Shown one piece after another: positions 51,519 to 61,813 of a stretch of 64,000 nucleotides of DNA (positions are counted from its first letter, which is position 1; the number at the start of each line of letters is the position of its first letter). The DNA lies in NCBI GenBank assembly GCA_024509875.1, contig JAMPIV010012430.1, forward strand, positions 20,567 through 84,566. Direction: 5' to 3'. The translations under genes and the position numbers were made by a program. This DNA is from Oreohelix idahoensis. Its lineage: Eukaryota; Mollusca; Gastropoda; Stylommatophora; Oreohelicidae. Below the pieces are notes generated by a model. The model saw only the letters and a list, made by a program, of their open reading frames with translations, made no database searches and had not been told where the DNA came from.

Positions 51519-53573
51519 TTACGATCTCCATTCCCCATTGCGGTTGTTCCACAGCCAGCCTGATGCCTTTTCGGCAGTTTCACTAAGCCTCTTCAGGGCC
51601 CTTGTTCTCGACTGTCCCCTCAGCCCCAACAGTTTCAATAGATCATACACTGATGCAGCCACAAGCCCTCTTGCGCCCACTTCAACAGCCATGACCCTTG
51701 CAGTGAACCCATCGTGTCTCAGATCCGCGGCCAGATCACTATACTTGGCCGCTTTGAACGAATGTTGCTCATCTAACCTGGATTCAAATGGCACGGTCAG
51801 TTCAATCAGTATGACCTGAAGCGTTGCTGCAGAATGAAGCACTATATCCGGCCGTCTCCGCGATTTTCGGATACTCTCTGGATAAGCCCCTCGTCCAGGT
51901 AGGTCTACCGCCATCTCCCAATCATTTGCACAATCAAGAAGAGATGGTAAACTGCTACCAGGTTTATTCGGTTTGGGGTGTGCTGACTTTCCTGCCCTCA
52001 GAAAGTATGTGTTTGCGGTGTCTGGCCGGACTTTGCTATTCGCCTTCATTCTTGCCAGATCTATTGTCGCAGCAAGCTCATTTAGCACTTTGTTATGGCG
52101 CCAAGTGTATCGCCCTTGCCCTAATGACACCTTACACGCTGAGAGCACGTGTTCAAGTGTCTGCCTCCCCTGGCACAGGGGGCACCGCTCATCATCCGAC
52201 TTTCCCCATTTCACAAGGTTGGTGGCCGATGGCAGCAGGTCATACAGTGATCTGACAACGAAGCTGAGCCTAAGAGGTGCCATATGCCATATATCATTCC
52301 ATGTCAAGGACCTCTGCAGGGCTCCTTCCCATGTAGTCCATTGGCCTTGTTGGACCTGCTGCACTGCTTTTTGCAACCTCTTATCATTCTCAGCTTCTCG
52401 TATCTCCTGAACTACCATGTCTCTGCGCTCCCTGCTTGATGCCTTGGACCACCAGCGGATGTCTCCATGACCAAATCCCCGTCTATTCGTTTGTGTGTAT
52501 CCGATTACCTCCCTCAGTTTGAGTGACTCTTGGGCAGCATCAACAGCTTCTTCCACTTTCCACTTCCTTCCCGTTTTCAGTGTGGGCTGAATGGACTTAA
52601 CCACGTCATCAGCTGACTCGCGTAGCATCATTGCAAGCCTTGCCTTTCCAACTTTGTACTCTTCAACAACTGACTTGAAAGGAAGCAGAAGTTTTGACTT
52701 TTTGCAGTACAGTGCTACATCTGACAGACCTGGTGGTACTCCTAGCCATTTTCTCATGAACTTGTTGACCTTCTGCTCTATGGCTTCCACTGTACTTGTG
52801 CTTATTTCATATATAAGCAGTGGCCACAGCAACTTTGGTATCAACATGAACTGGAGGCACCACAGTTTGAACTTCCCCAGGAGTCTGCTTTGGTCTATGA
52901 TCTGTAGCCCTCTGTCTGCCATTTCTATTGTCTGTTGCACTGCCTTTGAGTCTTTTAATGAGGCATCGTACACCCTGCCAAGACTTTTAACAGGTTCCTC
53001 AATGACAGTAGGGATTCTTTGGTTGGAAACCGTGAATATGACCTCTGCTATCTTCCCTTTCCTGACTGATAGGCTTCTCGACTTCTTGGGTTTGAAGCTC
53101 ATTCTGCACCAGCTGACTAGTTCATCCAGGCGTGCTAACATCCTCCGGGCCTGATGTTCATCTGATGTCAGAATTGTTGTGTCATCCATGAATGCTTTGA
53201 GCGGTGGCATGAGACACATTCCACCGAGCTTTGGACCTATAGCCATTCCTTCAGCCGCATTGAGGATTACCTGCATAGCCATCACGAATAGTATCGGAGA
53301 GATGGTACATCCCATCGCAATTCCAACTTCAAGGCCAATCCACTTCGTTGTGTACTCTCTGGTTGAAAATCTGACAGCAAACCCTGCGAAATACAGCTTC
53401 AGCATTGCTGCAATCTCTTGTGGAACATGATACATTTCTAGGGCCTGCCACAACATCTGGTGTGGAACGGATCCATAAGCATTCGCTAAATCCAACCAGA
53501 TTACACGGAGGTTTGTTCTGTCAGACTTTGCTTTTGGATTGCTTCCCATATCATTGTGGCATGCTCTAGACAT
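51519..53573 (-). CDS. LINE protein: reverse transcriptase, zinc motif and restriction-like endonuclease
   Basis: A 684-codon frame. RT residues 21-200: WLDLANAYGSVPH (catalytic Asp at 28), GCTISPILFVMAM, and FMDD at 128-131. A conserved thumb region follows (SLGRVYDASLKD, LIPKLLWPLLIYE, MRKWLGVPPGLSD). A zinc motif C464-x2-C467-x7-H475-x4-C480 precedes the endonuclease, with RRRPDIVL (D576) and IELTVPFE (E591), the PD-(D/E)xK pattern of R2-type LINEs. The first dozen residues come from a shifted reading, since the true frame continues from the upstream piece ending at 53,501. RT and nuclease would act together to nick DNA and copy the LINE RNA at the target. The clade is uncertain. Confidence 0.85.
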   Translation of the reverse strand: MSRACHNDMGSNPKAKSDRTNLRVIWLDLANAYGSVPHQMLWQALEMYHVPQEIAAMLKLYFAGFAVRFSTREYTTKWIGLEVGIAMGCTISPILFVMAMQVILNAAEGMAIGPKLGGMCLMPPLKAFMDDTTILTSDEHQARRMLARLDELVSWCRMSFKPKKSRSLSVRKGKIAEVIFTVSNQRIPTVIEEPVKSLGRVYDASLKDSKAVQQTIEMADRGLQIIDQSRLLGKFKLWCLQFMLIPKLLWPLLIYEISTSTVEAIEQKVNKFMRKWLGVPPGLSDVALYCKKSKLLLPFKSVVEEYKVGKARLAMMLRESADDVVKSIQPTLKTGRKWKVEEAVDAAQESLKLREVIGYTQTNRRGFGHGDIRWWSKASSRERRDMVVQEIREAENDKRLQKAVQQVQQGQWTTWEGALQRSLTWNDIWHMAPLRLSFVVRSLYDLLPSATNLVKWGKSDDERCPLCQGRQTLEHVLSACKVSLGQGRYTWRHNKVLNELAATIDLARMKANSKVRPDTANTYFLRAGKSAHPKPNKPGSSLPSLLDCANDWEMAVDLPGRGAYPESIRKSRRRPDIVLHSAATLQVILIELTVPFESRLDEQHSFKAAKYSDLAADLRHDGFTARVMAVEVGARGLVAASVYDLLKLLGLRGQSRTRALKRLSETAEKASGWLWNNRNGEWRS

Positions 53574-54240
53574 CCTGGTGTACCTGGGATACCTCCTTTC
53601 TGAATGGTAGTGTCAATGTACCCATTTGCCAGGAGGTATGTAGTGAGTCTTTTCGCCATCACTGCGAAGAATATCTTCCCTTCCACATTGAGTAGTGAGA
53701 TTGGCCTGAACTGACTGATGTCTGTGGAATTTTGCTCCTTCGGGATGTAGACTCCGTTCGCCTTTCTCCATTCCTTGCTTACAAGCTGGGTTTTCCACGC
53801 ACTCTTCAGTAAACGAAGCAGTCGTTTGAGGACCTCAGGGCATCTCTTATACACCACATATGGAACACCATTAGGACCTGGAGCTGACTTGCATCGAGCT
53901 TTCTGGACAATGCTTTCTACCTCTTGCACCGTTGGGGGCTTGGTGTTAAATTCAGCTCCTGGCTTACTCGGCCATTTAAGGCCTGCCATGCTGCTGAGCG
54001 GCTCATCTTTGCGACCATCTGAATATGTCATTCCAAGGTGTTCTTCCAGGTCTTCTTTCCTGATGTTTAGCGTACCCGACCGTGGCTGCTCAAACAGTTC
54101 TTTGGCAAACTTGAAGGGCTCCCTGAAGAATCTTTCCCTATCCATTCGAGTCTTCCTTTTCTTCCTGCACAACCTTTCTGCTCTACAAAGGGCATTATGT
54201 TGGCCTTTCAGGTGCTCCCAAACCTGTCGTAACCCTTCCT
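53501..54240 (-). pseudogene. LINE protein, upstream RT part (frame-shifted, no start)
   Basis: Minus-strand frame that leads into the RT: QEVESIVQKARCKSAPGPNG (the finger motif before RT), WRKANGVYIPKEQN, FRPISLLNVEGKIFFAVMAKRL, QKGGIPGTPGCLEHATMIW. It passes into 51,519-53,573 by a one-base shift near 53,537. An ATG at 54,253 lies in the duplicated target DNA, not in the LINE, so the true N-terminus (usually zinc fingers and a Myb-like domain) has been lost by 5' truncation. Confidence 0.8.
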
Positions 54241-54488
54241 TACAATTACGCACATGTACGCGGGAAACATCAGTGTTGCTACGTGTAAATTTTTGATGTG
54301 CTATCTTTATTCTGGGATGAGAAAAAAAATGTGGGGCATTACTTTCTGAGCAACCCTCGTAGTATTTGAAGTGTTAAACATCTCTTCTGTTTTGTACTGC
54401 ACACTTCTGTAAATTATTTTTTTTAAAGACAGACACACGTAAGTGAAGTCCTGTTGCATCAAAAACTAAAAGTTCTTAAGTTTAATTA
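54241..54488 (+). repeat. 248-bp direct repeat, right copy
   Basis: Copy of 50,792-51,040; contains the end of the mariner inverted repeat followed by the flank. Confidence 0.9.
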
Positions 54489-55027
54489 ACTCTTACAGAC
54501 CGGAATTTTTTTCTGTAGTTTTGCCAGAATTATATTTTACCTGAAAGCAGTACCTTTATAAAATCTAAACTTCCTGAGTTATTACACAACAAAGACAAAC
54601 ATATTATCTATCACAGTAAAAATAAATGAATGTAGAATTATAATATAAAGGCGTTTAAATGATATTCGTCAATTATGACTATTAATATGGACTGCGTTTA
54701 AAAAAAAACAATTTTTGTAAATGAAAAATATACTCTCCAACTGAGCAACTCATGCATAAAGACTGAAATATTATACCGAGAACTCCAGTGTCTTTTAAAA
54801 TAGCACTAATCCATATATGGATATTACTGACACGTTTTAGCTTCCTATGATATTTTGTTAATGTTTTACAGACCATCCGGAGAACCGTGCAATCATTATT
54901 AAAATTTGGAAATAAAAAAGAACTAATTCAAGGCCGCATGAACTTGTAAATTAAATCATATAGTGTATAGTATTTACATTATTATGCATAAATAATGCGT
55001 GCACAATTTTATCTGAAATGATGTTTA
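54489..55027. other. gene-free stretch
   Basis: AT-rich; nothing recognised. Confidence 0.5.
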
Positions 55028-55335
55028 CATTTTAGTCAAATGTGGCTTGCGGACGCCATATTTTGAAGCAGAGGTTTGGATGGAGGTGAGGATAGTCATC
55101 GCAACCCTCGCAAATAAAATGTGTTCTTTTTGGAGCATGTGGTTTGCTGCAGACTCCACGTCTTCTGTCATTTTCTGCTTAGCTCCTTCAAGCTTCTGAA
55201 CTGTGTCGGTTGTTCTCAGTCTTCCAAGGGGGTTGCCTTGATACCCCTCTGTGTGTCAGGCATTAAATCAGGAGCCCACTGCAGCAAGGCATCAATCAGA
55301 GATAGTTTGAAATGTTTTAGTGTCATTTTTCTACA
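55028..55335 (-). pseudogene. piggyBac-like transposase C-terminal relic
   Basis: The minus strand reads MTLKHFKLSLIDALL (about 55,330-55,285), similar to the end of piggyBac cores. After a frame change it reads VCSKPHAPKRTHFIC (about 55,150-55,110) and then CDDYPHLHPNLCFKIW. The spacing C...C..C...LHPNLCF resembles the piggyBac C-terminal cysteine-rich domain. Stops and a frameshift separate the parts. The DDD core is not present. The assignment rests on short motifs. Confidence 0.45.
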
Positions 55336-55859
55336 TTCATAAATTCTACTCTTTATGCTGGACATAGCATGGGAAAGTCTCTAACATGCCACTCCCTTAT
55401 GGCAGTATTTGCTACGGGAGTAATTCTTATCTTATTGTGTCGCATTCACGCTTTGGGAAGACGTGTTAAGTTACGTCAGGTTATTAGACGGACAGCGACA
55501 ATATTTTATCGCATAATCTGTCTGACCATCTTTTCAAGCGACAGTGCTTGTTTATCCAAGCTTGTGTTGGGCAGGAGTGCTGAATAGAACCAGATTTGTA
55601 TGCCTGGCGAAACACAGGTGACTAGCGACCATCCCTGAGTTATTACGCAAGAAAAACCCGGTCACAATATTATGATGGACAAATTTGTGTTTGTAAGTTT
55701 ATACACAAGGGGCATCGGACACAATATTACCATATATGGGAGACGTGACCTTTGCAAAACATTTTCCATGTCGGAAGTATTTTGAAGGTGCTACACCCGA
55801 CCTGTTTGAATATGACTGAAGCGTTTATTTAACTCCATAACAAACGAAGGCGTGGGAAG
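55336..55859. other. gene-free stretch
   Basis: No recognisable gene; may include more of the decayed piggyBac element. Confidence 0.4.
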
Positions 55860-57325
55860 AGAGGGAATATAGTCAGACCATTTACGCAGTTCTATTTCAC
55901 TGTGAATTTCACGCTCGCCAAGACAACACCATACCTCGCCAGAGTGAAGACTAGATTCAAAATTCCTTTTGTTAACCAGACCTATTATTGGAGAAGCAAA
56001 TAAGACTTATAAAGCACAGGAAATCTCTAAATTTTAATAAGGAACACCGTGACTAGGAAACTGAAGAAACACACGGAGTCAGAGAGGGAATCTAGAGTAA
56101 AATTAAAGACATCCCAGACGCGTGTAAGAGAACGATTCGTCTCCTTTATTCATCTGAGCAACATGTCTGTACAAAAGATTGGCGTAAGTTGTGATTTAAA
56201 TTTCATATTTTATTACTAACATGTAAACTAACATATATATATGTATATATTACCATGTGAATTTTAATATGTGAAAATCGCTATTGGATGTCAAAGTCAT
56301 TTGAGGCTGCAGCCTCACCGTATAGAATGATAATTCATGAACCACAACTGCTCGGGCTGGTGATTGCTTTATTGATAGTTTCGTAAAGAGAACTAACAAG
56401 CATAAAGTAGTTCCAGGTTCCCTATGGAGGAGGGAGGGAAAAATGAAAGAAATGGTGTACATTCTAAGAATAATACTTACAGTTTCAATTCTTTTCACTC
56501 AGTGTAAATGTAAACGAAAAAACTTATTTATGTTAAAATTAATAGAAGTTTCAAACTTTTCCACAAGTATAAATGTAAATGACACATACATGAATTTATA
56601 TTGTGAAAACTTTTCAAACAGTGGAGATGTAAATGTAAAACATAATATATCTGTACGTTCAACCTTTTCATTTAAATGTAATGTAAAGCTAAAGCCATTA
56701 CGTTTAAATATAAAGATAGTTTTATCCCGAGGGATTCAATTTAATTCTCATTGAGGATACATTCTGACATGGGATGGTGGTATGGGAAGATAGGAATCCA
56801 TAACTATGGGTTGGAAACGCTGTACTCAGAAGAGCATTCGTTTCTATTTTTCTATCATAGTTATTGGTGGTACCAGCAGAAAGTACTATCTCTGGAACCA
56901 AGTGAAGGTAGAAGTGGACATATGTTGTGAGAAGGGCCATCATAAGAGAGTCTTATAGACAGACGCAGGACTAGCTTGGCCGTTACTCCTTGACGTTCTG
57001 GGAACGTGCGACGCCTGTACTTTGACCAGAGACAAGCGACAGCAGTTTACAGAAAACCTTCCCATCAGGAGGAGGATAAGAGTCATCATTGGCTGCTCAG
57101 TTAACATATATGCTCCCATTTGAACTTCTTATCCAAAAACCATCCCCCGAGTGATGAAAACTTCATTTTGTAACTAACTATTATTCCTTTTTTTATACTG
57201 TTAAATTTAAAGTGATTCTTAAATTCTGGTTTTTTTTTTGGTGTAATTATCCCAATTTATCTTCGATTCAATAAAATTAAATGTACTACATGTTTGTCTC
57301 AGTCAAAGATACTAAACACACACTC
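55860..57325 (+). repeat. interspersed repeat X, copy 3 (most complete)
   Basis: Uninterrupted version of the repeat seen at 17,490-19,325. It has a 5' part with 'cgccagagtgaaga' and 'gattggcgtaagttgt', a central 'ctcgggctggtgattgctttatt' segment, four or so degenerate units with GATGTAAATGTAAA, 'gggaacgtgcgacgcc', and a closing 'aaatgtactacat' and 'gtttgtctcagtcaa'. It contains an open frame (56,443-56,754) that is only a translation of the minisatellite. Class unknown. Confidence 0.75.
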
Positions 57326-57338
57326 TAAACAGAGCTAT

Positions 57339-58256
57339 TGTTAGGTCCTTTTTCGCACAGGAGTTAAGTGTGCGAGACTTAACATAGCTAGATGCAGGTC
57401 TAACTGTGTTAGATGCGCTATGTGTGCGCATCTGATTAGTATTATTATAGTTTAATTGATTACGTACCGATATTTGTGCTAAAGAGCACAACTTGGTTCG
57501 ATCGGGTTTGGTTTGTTGCCAAACAGCGTTGACGCAGAGAGATGAAAAAGGCCTGTTGAAGAATACAGTCGTCTTCCAACGGAGTTCCTTATAAGTCTTT
57601 ACCCAATGTCGTGGGAAGAATTTATAATATTATTTGAGATGATATCTTCTAGTGAGGAGGATTAGCCTTAGCCTAGTCTGGCTCGTTTCATTGTATCTTG
57701 TTATGATACTAGTATAAATCATCAATATGATCTTGTCAGGACTTCGGCACGCCTCTTAATAACCTGACGCTAGCGTGTACCAGATCCTCTACTGGGATAG
57801 TTTATTGAATTAATACACTGTGAAATCTCTAGTGCAAATATCCGGCATTATGAATTACTTGAGGAATTGAATATGAAATGTACGAGAAAATAAGTAATAC
57901 TTCCGCCGTCCATCGGACTTTGGCAGTCATTGAGGTCAATCAAGTTGACCAGTCATAATTATAAACATTGTACTTTCTTCAACATTATATGATGATCGTC
58001 TTCTATGAGTTTGCAAATAAATGTACCGTCCTTGATGTTAGCGATGATTCCCGCGTACTCACTTGTTCCAGTTGGTCAACCTTAAGACCACATCATTAGC
58101 ACGATGTTCGTTGTTTGACATTTGGTCTATCTTTAAGACCCACAAGTTGTCGGCCACCTGTAAGCCCGACCAAAGCTGATCATATTCAAAATCAGCAATC
58201 GTATTTACTTTGTCTAAACGTGCCACCCCTACTCACGCACCAATAAGACACTAACA
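57339..58256 (+). repeat. copy C 5' LTR (inferred)
   Basis: Begins TGTTAGGTCC and ends CACTAACA, with inverted ends TGTTA/TAACA like element 1 (TGTTA/CAACA). Directly after it comes TTTGGCGGCCAG, nearly the same as the base sequence after the element 1 5' LTR. There is no second copy for proof, so this call rests on the ends and the primer-binding match. Confidence 0.6.
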
Positions 58257-58275
58257 GTTTGGCGGCCAGTCAAAG
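58257..58275 (+). promoter_or_regulatory. copy C primer-binding site (candidate)
   Basis: GTTTGGCGGCCAGTCAAAG next to the LTR end; ten of eleven bases TTTGGYGGCCA are shared with element 1. The tRNA primer is not identified. Confidence 0.5.
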
Positions 58276-59375
58276 GGAACTGAGGAAAATTTTCTCAATA
58301 TCAAGATCTGCTTCGAGAACCAAGTCAACAATTCGATAATATCAAATTTCTTTACCATGGCAAGTCTTTTCAAATCGTCAGGGTCAAGGACACACCTTTT
58401 TTCTTCGAAAGGACACAATAACGGTGATCAAGTCTGACCTTCAAGTAGTCAAAACGCTCATACGTTGTCAAGGTCGATGTTGAACTTCATCAAGTATTGT
58501 AAAGTTCAGCCATGCAACACCCGAGACCCGTCGTTGACTAGTGTCGCAGAGGCCGGGATTTTTTCTTTGAAAAAGATTAGTGGATTTGTTGATGTTCTGT
58601 TCCACCGTTGCATGTGAATACGTTGAACCTATCTTTATTATGTCCATATTTATGCTTTATGTTATATGTTCTCTGTTTAATGCGGGGTGGTTGGGTTGGC
58701 GACTGGCGAAGGGAACATCCCAGATTCAATACCGGGCCTTCGTGAGTGTTCTTTAGGTACAATATTTTGCAGACCTCCCACAGTGGAGACTTCCAGCTTA
58801 TGTTAGCTGAAGGATGTTTTAGTCCACTGCGTTTGGTTGTCTGTAACAACTAATTGTTTAGTCGTGACGTTACGTTATCACTATTGTTATACATTATATT
58901 TTTTTTCTGTCCGTACCTTGGATTTATAATTGGATATGTTCGTAATTGTTGATCTTACCTTGCTATCGCTCAGTTGTATACACACTTTATGTTCATACCT
59001 TGTGTTGTCACTTGTCTAGTTCTTATTCGCAGCTATCATTGCAAGCTTTGCAATAGTTGTCATCTTTATTTCTGCTTTATTATTTAGTTGATTTCTGCGA
59101 ACGTTATCATTTATTCCTTGACATCTTATCTTTGTCGCTGTTGTTCTCGTTAGCTTCATCATATATATTTTATCTGCTATGCTATTTTAACTTATGTATA
59201 ACCACGTAATTTAAAGATTACCTAATAATAATTATGATATAGTAGCAATTTTTGTGATTATATAAATTGGATTACAAGTTCTCTGGACATAGAACATGTC
59301 ACTCAGTAATTAAGGAAACAATGTTTTAATTCATTACTATATATTTCGACTCAGTAAGTCATAATATTGGTTAAA
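58276..59375 (+). other. copy C leader
   Basis: 1.1 kb without recognisable coding content between the LTR and gag. Near 58,690-58,745 a block with weak A-box and B-box-like sequence ('ggttggcgactggcgaagg' then 'gattcaatacc') could be a SINE head, but the match is poor. Confidence 0.45.
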
Positions 59376-60510
59376 ATGTCGACAATGGATTATTTTGTAG
59401 ACCAGGGCAAAGCTGTTGGCTACAAAGGTGAAGCTGTAAAAGAATTTGCTATGACAGAGTTGGCAAAAGCAAAACAAGAATTAGATGAAAAAGAAGCAAA
59501 AGAAGAGAAGAGAATTAGAAAAGCAAAAAGAAGAGAAGAGAATTAGAGGAGCAAAAAAAACTGAAAAAGGCGTCTTGAAGAAGAGAAGATAAAAGAATTT
59601 AAGGAGCAAAAAGCTGAAAAAAGGCTTTTTGAAGAAATAGAGGAAAGAAATATTAAAATGCAATTTGATAGAGAGATGGAGGAGGCAAAGGCTAAGACTT
59701 TAGCGCATGAAAAGGAAATGATGCTCCTTCATTTGGAGGAATTAAAATTAAGGGGTCAAAATGGAAATAACAGTAACTCCAATACTTTTGGTTTCTCATG
59801 AAAAAATAACGGTAACGATAAATTTAAATTACCTATATTCAATCCAAATCGTGATGACATAGCATGCTGCCTGTCATGCTATGAAAGGGTATGAGAGTCA
59901 CATAAGTTAGATAAAGCACAATGGAGTGTAAAGCTAATGGAATTTTTAGCTGAAGAGCTTTTAACTATTATAACCACAATGGAGGAAACTCTTCGAAAGA
60001 AGTACAATAATGTTAGGGTTTCTCTACTACAAAAATTTCAACTTGATGAGGACGGATATCGTCTCCGTTTTAAATCACTGTTGTCTGAAAACGGAAAATA
60101 TTTCAGTGATTTCATATAAAAATACGCCTCACATTTGACAGATGGATTGAATTGTCTAAGATAGAACATTCCTATGACGCTATTGTCGATCCAATACTAC
60201 GTGATAAGGTCATGTCTTCAGTCATTTCGTCATTCCTTTCATTCCTACATGAAAGTAAACCAGTACATTTAAATGAAATTGAGCAAAATTGTAAACAATA
60301 TTGCACAGAACATCCCAACATGGTAGTTAGCAATTCTCATATTAGAGAAGGATTGCCTGTTGCATCTGCAATGCAACACTGAAAACATTTCCGAAATCGC
60401 TTTCTCAGTCATGATAGAAACTTCAGAAAGGGAGATTATAAGAATTTTAATTCTTTCAAAGGGAAACCATTTCGTGGTGGTTCTCAATCACACCAAAATT
60501 GGAGACAATC
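59376..60510 (+). pseudogene. copy C gag, broken
   Basis: Starts MSTMDYFVDQGKAVGYKG at 59,376, like element 1 gag. It then has a Glu/Lys-rich coiled coil with several stops (first near 59,545), FKLPIFNPNRDDI (59,822-59,860), a capsid-like piece (59,937-60,119) with RVSLLQKFQLDEDGYRLRF, and another (60,152-60,382) with DPILRDKVMSSVISSFLSFLHE and HIREGLPVASAM. Frames differ between pieces. The related element 1 gag lies at 36,801-38,419. Confidence 0.75.
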
Positions 60511-60514
60511 TAAT

Positions 60515-61813
60515 ATGTCATATGATTTTAATAGGAATAATTCTGATAATTATCGAGGAAATAACCTCAACAGCGATTGGCAATCACGATCAAATTTTTC
60601 TCATAACCAACATAATTCTCCAAACAGACATTTTGGTCAAAGGGATAATAGTTACCACGGTAATTGGGTTATAAAGCAAAATGGTGATCCCAATAGACAT
60701 AATAATTATAACAATTTCAGAGACAATAGTCAAAATCGTTCCACAGGTAGAGATAGATCTTTAAATGATAGGTCGCATCGCCATGCTAATTCAGCTCATG
60801 ATGATCCTCAAACTAATGTAGATCAGAATGCAATTGTTGATGTACATAATGCATCCTCATGTTCTATAGATTTTGAGCAGGCTTCTTGTTGTCCAGAATG
60901 CACAACTTTATTTCAGCCTAAGAGGATTACTACATTGAGTTGCGGCCATGCCTTACCAAGTCTTCCTGCGATGTCTACCACGTCCGCCATGTTAGCATCT
61001 ACACACGATGGGACAGGATCTTTGTCGATGCACAAGGGATTTGTTAATAATATTCCCGTGTTTATTTTATTTGATACAGGTTGTTCCACATTCGGGATTA
61101 GATCATTCTTGGTCAACCCATCATGTGCAACAGGTAAAAGTGTTAAATGCATTACTTTCGGAGGTTCAGTTGAGACATTTGCTACTGCCATCACACATGT
61201 AAATACACTATTTTTTACTGGTAAAATCAATGCTTGTATGCTCCCATCACCGATCACTGATTTGATAATAGATCATATACATGGAGTGAAGAAGTGTACC
61301 CCTCACCAGATTGCTATTTGGGAAAAGCAACACATACATGCTGCTTATGCAGTTACCACTATGCCTAAATCTCATCACCAGTTACATTCAGCAAACGTGA
61401 TACGTTCAGCTAATGTATTGAGATCTTGTAGTAATAATGATACCATTATTCATTATACTAATTTTGGTGTGCCTTTGAGCCAATTACGACATACTTCACT
61501 TAATCATCACTCAAATCGTAAGTCTTCGTTGTATACTATTCAGGAGGAAGATTCCTCTGTTGTGTCTAACACACAAGCTGATTTTGTCCTCACAACTGAA
61601 TCTACATTTATTAACGAAGATTACAACTTCTTTTCTTCACATACTTGTGAGTTTTTTACATCATGTACGGATTTATTTGTTCGTACACTTGTATTTCTTG
61701 TAGGATTATTTACTTTCCTTTCTGGTCCGGTTAGCTCAGCAGTTATCTGGTCTTCTTTTTTTATCGCACTCACTACTTTCTTTTTGGGTTTTGACGCAAG
61801 ATTACAATGGTGA
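60515..61813 (+). CDS. copy C nucleocapsid-like, retropepsin and membrane-like segment
   Basis: A 432-codon open frame in an otherwise decayed element. Residues 1-100 are Asn/Arg/His/Ser-rich (RNA-binding type, no canonical CCHC). A Cys-containing stretch is at 125-145 (CCPECTTLF, TTLSCGHALP). The protease core has D187-T188-G189 in ILFDTGCST and continues to about 245, then shares IDHIHGVKKCTPHQI with element 1. From about residue 345 the sequence departs from element 1: where integrase should begin there is a unique tail with a strongly hydrophobic stretch (about 380-425) that could be membrane-spanning. It ends in FDARLQW. The origin of that tail is unknown to me. Confidence 0.65.
   Translation: MSYDFNRNNSDNYRGNNLNSDWQSRSNFSHNQHNSPNRHFGQRDNSYHGNWVIKQNGDPNRHNNYNNFRDNSQNRSTGRDRSLNDRSHRHANSAHDDPQTNVDQNAIVDVHNASSCSIDFEQASCCPECTTLFQPKRITTLSCGHALPSLPAMSTTSAMLASTHDGTGSLSMHKGFVNNIPVFILFDTGCSTFGIRSFLVNPSCATGKSVKCITFGGSVETFATAITHVNTLFFTGKINACMLPSPITDLIIDHIHGVKKCTPHQIAIWEKQHIHAAYAVTTMPKSHHQLHSANVIRSANVLRSCSNNDTIIHYTNFGVPLSQLRHTSLNHHSNRKSSLYTIQEEDSSVVSNTQADFVLTTESTFINEDYNFFSSHTCEFFTSCTDLFVRTLVFLVGLFTFLSGPVSSAVIWSSFFIALTTFFLGFDARLQW

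Larger units (their letters stand above)
51041..54240 (-). mobile_element. LINE with restriction-like endonuclease (R2/R4/NeSL-like group), 5'-truncated
   Basis: A 3200-bp insertion between the two copies of the 249/248-bp repeat. On the minus strand it carries a reverse transcriptase, a Cys-His zinc motif and a C-terminal PD-(D/E)xK endonuclease, then a 3' UTR of about 480 bp (51,518-51,041). The RT frame is open at the 54,240 end without a natural start, so the 5' part is missing. A single-base shift near 53,537 splits the frame. The nearly identical flanking repeats suggest a recent insertion. Confidence 0.85.

Noticed and set aside
54241..54253. ATG at 54,253 as the natural start of the LINE protein
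   Set aside because: It lies in the duplicated target DNA outside the LINE; the element is 5'-truncated.
56443..56754. 103-codon frame with a possible signal peptide
   Set aside because: It lies inside repeat X and translates its minisatellite units; the other copies do not keep the frame.
58690..58745. tRNA-like or SINE head in the copy C leader
   Set aside because: The B-box-like match is weak and there is only one copy, so it is mentioned but not called.
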